A stretch of DNA of 64,000 nt from Peromyscus leucopus (Eukaryota > Chordata > Mammalia > Rodentia > Cricetidae). Positions 57,051 to 64,000 of the stretch are shown here, one piece after another (positions within the stretch are counted from its first letter, which is position 1; each line of letters starts with the position of its first letter). A program made the position numbers and the translations under genes. The notes under the pieces were generated by a model. That model did no database searches. It had not been told where the DNA came from and saw only the letters and a program-made list of their open reading frames with translations. The DNA is taken from positions 115,740,829 to 115,804,828 of the forward strand of contig NC_051063.1 of NCBI RefSeq assembly GCF_004664715.2. The letters run 5' to 3'.

Positions 57051-57168
57051 CATGGCAGCTTCCTCCTGAATGAATTTGACACAGCAATAGATAGAAACTA
57101 TCCAGTGAAACAGCAAGAGAAATGGAAGAATATCAGGGATTTATGACAACTTCAAGGTGTCCAGTATT

Positions 57169-58085
57169 TGCGTGGTAGTTTGAGTATGGAATGTCCTCCA
57201 CGGGTTCATGTTTGAACACTTGGTCCCCAGCTGGTGAGGCTGTTTCCGGGGGCTGTGGAGTCTTTTGGAAGGGGAGCCTCACTGAGCAAGCAGGTCACAC
57301 GAGGTCTGGGGGTGGACTGTGAGGCTTTCTAGCGTAGCTCCGTCTCCTGTTTACTCCCTGCTTCTGGAGTGTGGGTGTCCAGCTCCCGCAGCTATGTCTT
57401 CCCTGCCTGTTGCCCTGTCTCCTTCACCACGACAATTGTATCCCTCTGGAATGTTAAGTCCTAACTGTTAGGGTCCTGGAGAAGTTCCACAAAAGACCGC
57501 CATCAACATATGTAATTAGCAAGAGCTAATTGATTATCTCAAGAATCAAGACATCAGCATGCTGGTGCTGCCGATCCAACACAAGGGCAAAATGGCAACC
57601 ATGAGAGACACTCGCAGGGTCCTTTGAAGCATAGGTAAGGGGAGTTTCAGGGACAGGTAGGTCATCTCAGATATGATTGGCTTAATCATATCATAGTAGC
57701 AATCATACTAGTATATTCTATTGGCTAGGGCTAGCAGGGGCTGGTTAAGGTTACAGTTTTTCATTCGGGGGCAGGACTGGACAAGTCCCAGGCTTAGTCC
57801 ATGATTGGTCATTACCTTGAGCTGGCCTGGAGGCTGGCCCAGGCCTAGTACGTGCAGTTCTCCTCCTCCCTACTATCAGGGGAGTCTGTGATTGATTGCC
57901 CTTTGTTCATCGCTTCCTTAGAAACAGCCTATTCAGTTTCAAGAGGCAGGAGCTGAGGCTTAGTTCTTAACTGAGTTATTAGGAGCCTGTCGTGGTATTT
58001 GCCTGGCCTTCTCAAAACCAAACCCTTCCTTCTTAATTTGTCTTTGTCAGGGTAATTTATTGCAGAAGTAAGAAAGTAACCAAGA
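57169..58085 (+). mobile_element. ORR1-type MaLR LTR, split
   Basis: Left part tgcgtggtagtttgagtatgg, acacttggtccccagctgg, ggtggactgtgaggc. The right part after the insertion reads cccttccttcttaatttgtctttgtcagggtaattt ... agaaagtaaccaagac, the canonical LTR end region. Confidence 0.75.
57466..58014. mobile_element. ERV LTR nested in ORR1
   Basis: tgttagggtcctggagaag, caacatatgtaattagcaag, gctggtgctgccgatcc, tgattggcttaatcatatc, ctattggctagggctagc, catgattggtcattacc ... ctggccttctca. A 549-bp block with TG...CA ends, more GC-rich than its host. Flanks taac and aaac could be a decayed 4-bp TSD (class I-like), but this is uncertain. Confidence 0.65.
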
Positions 58086-58344
58086 CCTTTGTACTGTTGC
58101 AATCACTGAACAAAACAAGCAAGGGGTGTGGGTAGAAACAATTTAAAGAGATAACAGCCCAAACATCTTCAACATTTATGAAAACTGTCAACTGATTAAC
58201 GCAAGAAGCTTGAAGAGCTCCAGACATGAGAAACACAGACAACTCTACAAAGGCAATCCATGATGAAACTGCACAAAACAAGTGACGAAGAGAAAACTAG
58301 CCAGCAGATACTAGATACATCACACACAGTGAGACAAAGATGGG

Positions 58345-58866
58345 TGTGGTGGTATTGTGTTCCCCAAAATATTGTGTACCTTAATAAACTTATCTGGGGT
58401 CAGAGAACAGAAAAGCCACTAGTTAGTTAGGCAGTGATAGCACACGCCTTTAATCCTAGCATTCCAGAGGCAGAAATCCATCTGGGATCTCTGTGAGTTC
58501 AAGGCCACATTGGAAACAGCCAGGCATGGTGACTCACGCCTTTAATCCCAGAAAGCAAGCCTTTAATCCTAGGGAGTGATGGTAGAAAGCAGAAAGGTAT
58601 ATAAGGCATGAGGACCAGAAACTAGAAGCATTTGGCTGGTTCAGCATTTGGCTGGTTAAGCATTCAAGCTTTGAAGCAGCAGTTCAGCTGAGAGCCATTG
58701 GGATGAGGACACAGAAGCTTCCAGTCTGAGGAAACAGGACCAGCTGAGGAACTGGCAAGGTGAGATAGCTGTGGTTTGTTCTGTCTCTCTGATCTACCAG
58801 CATTGACCCCAATAACTGGCCTCGGGTTTGATTTTATTAATAAGAACTTTGAAGATTCATGCTACA
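58345..58866 (+). mobile_element. Solo LTR with 6-bp TSD and B1-like core
   Basis: Starts tgtggtggtattgtgttcc and ends gattcatgctaca. It contains ataaacttatctggggtc, then two B1-like modules (gcacacgcctttaatcc at 58442 and gactcacgcctttaatcc near 58530), tatataaggc (TATA-like, 58600) and ggaaacaggaccagctgagg. Perfect TSD gatggg at 58339-58344 and 58867-58872, splitting L1M. Confidence 0.88.
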
Positions 58867-59366
58867 GATGGGCAATGCTGCAGACTTGTCATCAGAAAGA
58901 ATGCAAGTGAGGAGATATAGGATCTGTCACAGCAATGTGACAGAAACTCAACATGGAATCCCATACTAAAGAAATGCCTTTAAACAATAAAAATGAAACA
59001 GTGACTTCTTGAGATTCATAACGTCTGAACCAAGTCCATCACTGGCCGACTTGCACTATGGTAAACATAGGAAGACCCACAAGGGGCAGCAGGCAATGGG
59101 AGTAGGTGGAAGTGTGGATATACACAAAGGAATGAAGGAAATATATACAACTCCACAGAAGTATATTAAGACTGTGGGATTGTTTTCTTATTATCTGCAT
59201 CTCTTTAAACGATCACAGAATAAAGGTGGCATAGCGTTTATATTAGATAACAAAGTAACACATGCGGCAACAGTTGCAGCAAGGCCTGAAATAGAAAATC
59301 AATTGACATTGTATAATTTTCATGAGAAATAAATTGCATATGCACCTATTTAAAAGATGTTATTTT

Positions 59367-59508
59367 GGGGGCTGGAGAAATGTCTCTGCAGTTAAAAGCA
59401 CTTGTTGTTCTTCAGAGGGTTGGAGTTCAGTTCTTAGCACTAAGGTCCAGTGGTTCACAGACTCCAGCTCTAGGGAAAATGATGCCCAGTTCTGGACTCC
59501 ATGAATAC

Positions 59509-59557
<49 letters not shown>
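59367..59557 (+). mobile_element. B2/B3-family SINE with (CA)n tail
   Basis: gggggctggagaaatgtctctgc head, gttggagttcagttcttagc B-box region, then CA repeat 59511-59557. Imperfect TSD: tttaaaagatgttatttt (59349-59366) and tttaaaaagagttatcatt (59561-59579). Confidence 0.87.
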
Positions 59558-59558
<1 letters not shown>

Positions 59559-59579
59559 CCTTTAAAAAGAGTTATCATT

Positions 59580-60635
59580 GTGCAAAAGAGAAATTTAACT
59601 GTATCTGGCAATATTTTCCTTGTTTAAGTATCAACATAGAAATAAGACTAAACTGTACAGCTTGGTCCCAGGGCCAAATTGGAAACTGTAAAACTGTAGG
59701 TCTTGGAAGGGACAACGACTTGGCTCTTTTGGTATTGTCCATGTATATACAGTTGGAAGCATGCATTTGAGGATGAAAAAAATTTGAGTTGAGTCATGAA
59801 ACTAAGATACCTGTCATTGAAAGCTCTGTGGAGCCCAATTTTAAAAGAATTGAATTGTAAATTACTGAATATAGTAATTATTGTAGCAGATGCACAGTAA
59901 TTAGTTTGCAACATTAAGATTTTTGTTTGGGGAATTTTAAAATCCCTTCCAAAAGAGAAGAAGCTCCATGTGCACAGAATTTTACTTGAACTCAGCAGTG
60001 TTTTCAGTGTTAATTTTCCCTTAGTGAGCCAAGGTTTTGCACATTAGTAGTCAATGCTGGGTAAAGAGATTTTGGCTCCAGAATCAGAAAGAGGTATATG
60101 GAACACACAGGAATCATACTGACTTTTTAATGTAATGGCTAACTCATACATTGCCATAGTAGCCAGACAAAACTTCAAAACCACTCTATCATATTATAAA
60201 TAATCTCAAGGAATTGTGAAGTTTAGAGCTGGCATCTCAGGCTTAACATATACCAGCTATTGGATTGTGTGCCCCCTGGTAAGGCAATTTCTGCTTCCCC
60301 CTTCTGAGTTGATGGTCACTGATGCCCCTTCTACATTTGTAATACTACAAATTATTTTTGGTCTAGTGCTTTAAAATGATGAAATATAAGACCATAACAC
60401 AGAATAAAAATTGAAACAGTGAGTTGAAAATTAAATGTATATCTCCCATATCTAAATCCTTGGCTATTAGCTTTTATTGGTTTTACTCCAGAAAACTACC
60501 ATAGTATGTGCGTTTACTATCACACAGTATGATATAGTACTATTTTAAGGCTACATTCTGTCTTAATTTATTTTTCTCCCATATACTGCTTTTTCTTGAA
60601 GAACTTCTCTCTCTCTCCCCATGTGCATACACACA
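59580..60635. other. No recognisable feature
   Basis: Nothing identified. Confidence 0.45.
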
Positions 60636-60639
60636 CATG

Positions 60640-60795
60640 CACATATATTTTTATTTTGAGATAAAGTCTTACATACTATGTAGCCTTGGCTGATCTGAAA
60701 CTTAACTGTATAGCCAGGACAAGCCATGAACATGTAGTCATGCTTCTGCTTTAGCCTTCTGAATGAATACTGGGATTATAGGTGTGAACCACTTA
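60640..60795 (-). mobile_element. Old B1-type SINE (antisense)
   Basis: ttttgagataaagtcttacatac, gtagccttggctgatctgaaac, tgctttagccttctgaatg and actgggattataggtgtgaacc. Much more diverged than the B1 copies at 31.7, 32.1 and 56.6 kb. Confidence 0.72.
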
Positions 60796-60929
60796 TGATC
60801 TTAGTTTATCTGCCACATTTTGGTTCACACCAAGGAAAATACAATATCTGTTACATTAGAAATATATGGACTAATTATTATTTGTTTAACTAGTCCTTTA
60901 GTAATGGACATATGTATTGGTTTTATTTT

Positions 60930-61130
60930 TTTAAAAAGAATGCAGCAAATATTTATGTGTATATTTCTTTGTTTTTGTGTATGGATACATTTATCTGTAA
61001 AATAAACTTTCAGAAATTCAATTACTAGACCTTATGATTCCAAGCATGATGAACAAATTTTTATGTAACTGCATACATGTAATCATTCCTCCACACAGTG
61101 TGATAAAAGTTGGCTTTTTGTAGAAAATAA
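60930..61130 (-). mobile_element. Ancient L1M fragment (antisense)
   Basis: agaatgcagcaaatatttatgtgtatatttc ... aattcaattactagacc ... tcattcctccacacagtgtg parallels antisense L1 ORF2 (aatgctgcaatgaacatttgtgtac ... gaattgctgggtc ... cactcccaccagcagtgta). Confidence 0.6.
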
Positions 61131-61189
61131 ACTTTCACTGATAGAATTCAGTTCATCCTTTACAGATCACATTTAATTTTAGTAGAAAT

Positions 61190-61320
61190 GCCTTGATTCA
61201 ACAAATACATAATCTCATTAAACTTTTTTGTACATGAAGTACAGTGTCAGTTATTTGGAGAAGTCAAAATTTATTACATACATTCTCTGCTCATAGAACT
61301 ATGGAAGGAGTTATACAGTC
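61190..61320 (-). mobile_element. L2 fragment (antisense)
   Basis: gattcaacaaatacataatctc ... gtacagtgtcagttatttggag ... cattctctgctcatagaac resembles antisense L2 3' end. Confidence 0.45.
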
Positions 61321-62340
61321 TGGCTTTAGATCACCTTTCATGCCTTATATGTTTGTGGTTTCCTTTGTGACCTTGTGAGACTAAAAACAAACAAGTTTCA
61401 TGAATATTTTAAGTACATACTAGAAATTTCAGGGACGTTTTAAGTAGGTGTGAACATTCCTTTGGGGTTTGTTCAGAAGAACGGTTACCATGGATGCACA
61501 ATCATAGCTTATCCATCTCTCCCTTGAACACACTCATTAGCTGCCATCCATCCACCTTTCTCCACTGATGTTAACTGGTATCAGGGAATGGAATTGCAAA
61601 TGACTCATTATACTATTTTAACAGATTCTATAGGGTAGCAGTTCCATTATTGTGTCAAATGAGTGGAAGATTATGCCGAAGTTTACACCCAGAGCAATTG
61701 AGAAAATAAGCTTTTTACTCACAGACAACAGAGAAGAGTTAGAGAGAGAAGGCAATGGGGAAAGTGGGTGGCTGCATGCAACCTCTGGATTGAAATATTT
61801 GGGTACCTGAATTGAGAGGCTAGGGCAGTAGTTTGCAACATGTAGAGTGCAAAGGAGTTAACGTGTGGATTCAGAGGATAGTTCTCATTTTTGGTATAGG
61901 TATACTGTGTAGGCTTCTGGAAGATACTCTAAAATTCTGTATGGATGAAGAATGGGTGATGAAGTTGCTTTGTTGCATTTAATAAATATTACTTATAGGG
62001 ATACCAGCCATGGGGCAAATGAAGCCAGCCAGTAAATAAAAAATGAATCCAGTTTGAATTTCTATTTTGAAAATTTGTTTAACTTTGACTAAAATATTTT
62101 GATCATACTACAATTCTAGTGATAACAAAGATGAAGTGTTCACTGGATATGGTTCCAGGAAGAGGTCCAAATTTACATTAGCTGAAGGACCCATTAACAG
62201 AAGACCACATGATGACATGATATGAGTTTTGTCTTCTTGTCATCAGACGTCCTCTCTCATCTGACATCATTATTTCCACAATGGGAGCAGACACAGGAAA
62301 AAAAAATCCTAGTTCAATAATTTGGAAAAGAGATGAGATA
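61321..62340. other. No recognisable feature
   Basis: Nothing identified. Confidence 0.45.
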
Positions 62341-62369
62341 TGTCATAGTATGAATGTATTATAAAGAAG

Positions 62370-62539
62370 CAGTCTAGTTCTCTCAATAGTGCTGTGGGAT
62401 GTTCTGTATGTCCTGTGGGAGCCAGTTCTTGGGTACCTCATGGCTTTACCCAGCAGGTCCACATAGAGGAAGATTAGGACCACGGGACTGAGTGCAGGTG
62501 TCTGAGATGGTCTGCACTTGGCTGTGCTGGGGGATGGGC
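62370..62539 (+). mobile_element. ERV internal 3' end with polypurine tract
   Basis: ggctttacccagcaggtcc and gtctgagatggtctgcacttgg lead into ctgggggatgggc (62527-62539), a polypurine-like tract lying directly before the TG of the LTR, where plus-strand priming occurs. Non-coding. Related to the minus strand of 45904-46010. Confidence 0.55.
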
Positions 62540-62914
62540 TGTATGGCAAATGTGTTGCTCTGATTGGTCAATAAATAAAACCTGATTGGCCGTGGCTAGG
62601 CAGGAAGTATAGGCAGGACTAACAGAGAGGAGAAATAAAAGAACAGGAAGGCAGAAGGAGTCACTGCCAACCGCCCGCCAGGACAAGCAGCATGTGAAAA
62701 TGCCGGTAAGGCACGAGCCACGTGGCAAGGTATAGATTTGTAGAAATGGATTAATTTAAGCTATAAGAACAGTTAGTAAGAAGCCTGCCATGGCCATACA
62801 GTTTGAAGCAATATAAGTCTCTATGTTTACTTGGGTGGGTCTGAGCGGCTGTGGGACTGGCGAGAGACAAAGATTTGTCCTGACTGTGGGTAAGGCAGGA
62901 AAACTCTAGCTACA
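62540..62914 (+). mobile_element. Class II ERV LTR
   Basis: tgtatggcaaatgtgttgctc, tgattggtcaataaataaaacc, gattggccgtggctaggcagg, gagccacgtggcaaggtatag, gaagcctgccatggcc and gagcggctgtgggactgg, ending ctctagctaca. Sister of 28825-29178. With its adjacent internal end it looks like a 3' LTR rather than a solo one. Confidence 0.82.
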
Positions 62915-63525
62915 CGATAGGACCATATTTGAAAAAAAAAAAAATTACTGTTTTACCTGAGACTTACAGACAAATATGAGCCTCAACACTTTAATAGTCA
63001 AGAAAGTGAGAAGCTACCATCTTTTATGAAGGGGTTATGATAACTATTGTATGAATTTACACATTAGAATAGTAGAGCTTTCAATTTTTGAAAGTTCAAG
63101 GAGAAAAATTTTGATCTATCAAATAAAGCTGTAAGTAGTTTACCACTTTTCTTTGGACCATGTAATTAAGATGTCTTTGCTAATTGCAGCATGCCTACCT
63201 TTGGTAATGATGATGATTGTAGTAAAAATGTAATGTGTATAAAATGAAGATACTTTTAGTGTATTTTGAGGATATGGTTATAAATGAAGTGTAAGATTAC
63301 TATTTAAACTGTTTTCCCCAATGTCTAACTATTCATTTAGTGGTCTTAGGTACCTTAGTCTCCTCCTCCATCCTTCCATACTTTTTGCTTTTCCTCCTCT
63401 TTCTCCTTCCTCTTCCTCTCTCTTTATCTAAACTATGATGTTGAAATAGAGATTGAAAATCATAACATCATAGTCTTTGGGAAGAGTATTAAAGCCTTTT
63501 CCTGGCATATTTCAAATTAGAAGTT
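62915..63525. other. No recognisable feature
   Basis: Nothing identified beyond a 14-nt A run at 62930 and a pyrimidine run at 63358-63430. Confidence 0.45.
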
Positions 63526-63541
63526 AATAGACAGTGTTCTT

Positions 63542-63705
63542 TTTTTTATATCAAGAGATTTTCTATTCATTTTATAAACCAACCACAGATTCCCCTGCCC
63601 TCCCTCCTCCTGCCCCCTAGCCTTCCCCTCCAACCCACCCCTCATTCCCACCTCCTCCAAGGCAAGGTCTCCCATGGGGAGTCAGCAGAGCCTGAGGCAG
63701 GCTCG
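63542..63705 (-). mobile_element. 5'-truncated L1 3' end with perfect TSD
   Basis: Antisense L1 3' end: ttttataaaccaaccacagattcccc, ctcctgccccctagccttcccc, ccatggggagtcagcagagc. Perfect 16-bp TSD aatagacagtgttctt at 63526-63541 and 63706-63721. The tail is short (T run 63541-63547). Confidence 0.92.
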
Positions 63706-63721
63706 AATAGACAGTGTTCTT

Positions 63722-64000
63722 GTTTTTGTCATTGTGCCAACAGATTAAGTCTGGAGATGCTTATGGATAGGTACAGAGGTAAGTAGAAGAAGCCCCATGT
63801 GTAGGAGAGAAACACAGATTAAAAACTACAGGAAAAAAAGCAGATATGAATAAAACATGTGCCCAATCACACATGCTCACACACATGCACACACACATGC
63901 GTGAGCAGGAGACATTTATTTTTGTCTCTCTGTTTCCTTATTCCTTCTCCCTTTTTATATAAGCCGACTTGGACTGGATTTCCACTGCTTGAATCAGAGT
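63722..64000. other. No recognisable feature
   Basis: Imperfect acacatgc units at 63868-63903; nothing else. Confidence 0.5.

Larger units (their letters stand above)
57053..59340 (+). mobile_element. Ancient L1M, interrupted by ORR1 and LTRs
   Basis: L1M blocks remain at 57053-57168, 58086-58338 and 58873-59340. The middle block reads aagagataacagcccaaac, ctccagacatgagaaacac and gagaaaactagccagcag. The third starts gcagacttgtcatcagaaag, the expected continuation. The 107-codon frame at 59009-59332 is inside the third block and shows no intact domain. Confidence 0.65.

Noticed and set aside
59009..59332. 107-codon plus-strand open frame
   Set aside because: Lies within the third block of an ancient L1M 3' region. 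No domain, no conserved start context and no upstream promoter or exon structure visible.

Overview
The window is non-coding, repeat-rich chromosomal DNA from a muroid rodent. It is most likely a cricetid (deer mouse, vole or hamster group) rather than Mus. The evidence is the repertoire of repeats: B1, B2/B3, B4 and ID SINEs, ORR1- and MT-type MaLR LTRs, the rodent hAT element URR1, muroid (Lx-like) L1 3' ends, and several class II LTRs of a kind common in cricetids. The B1 copies carry the 'ccaggaaaggcgcaaagct' variant usual in cricetids. Base composition is AT-rich and CpG-poor throughout. I find no protein-coding gene, tRNA, rRNA, snRNA or CRISPR array. Every long open frame I examined falls in a repeat, a microsatellite or low-complexity sequence, and shows no recognisable domain. 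Unique exons shorter than about 60 codons, or belonging to a long intron-containing gene, cannot be excluded by eye.

Layout. Positions 1-7.5 kb hold an MT-like LTR carrying a nested L1 (265-952), an ancient L1M piece, a solo ORR1 LTR with target-site duplication (TSD), another MT-like LTR, a B3, and an MLT1 LTR split by a younger LTR. Positions 8.7-11.2 kb are the 3' UTR of one antisense L1, split by a class II LTR and containing a (TGG)n tract and a tandem array of about 200 bp. Positions 11-21 kb are mostly old debris (L2, L1M, MIR) with one B3, CA repeats and one possible retropseudogene near 17 kb. Positions 21-23.5 kb hold two old LTR insertions flanked by two diverged copies of an unidentified repeat. 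Positions 26.9-28.4 kb are two L1 parts in opposite orientation. A class II LTR with a perfect 6-bp TSD lies at 28.8-29.2 kb. At 31.7-32.2 kb a B1 pair in inverted orientation shares one target site around a long pyrimidine microsatellite. A 1.36-kb antisense L1 occupies 34.06-35.42 kb. Positions 38-42 kb hold a class II LTR, L2, MIR and a well-preserved URR1. Positions 44-47 kb hold B4, B2 and an ERV remnant. A direct repeat of about 145 bp flanks 0.75 kb at 48.5-49.6 kb. Positions 57-59.3 kb are an ancient L1M broken by nested LTRs. The right end has an ERV 3' end with its LTR (62.37-62.91 kb) and a small L1 with perfect 16-bp TSDs (63.53-63.72 kb).

There are no operons or pathways to describe. 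What the window records is insertion history: several nests can be ordered in time from intact TSDs. The items most worth a second look are the direct repeat at 48.5-49.6 kb, the B1 inverted pair, the inverted L1 halves, the ERV 3' end shared by 45.9 and 62.4 kb, and the CpG-enriched patch at 33.0-33.4 kb. Family names are from memory of consensus sequences; subfamily labels and old-repeat boundaries are approximate. I do not see a clear new biological system here.
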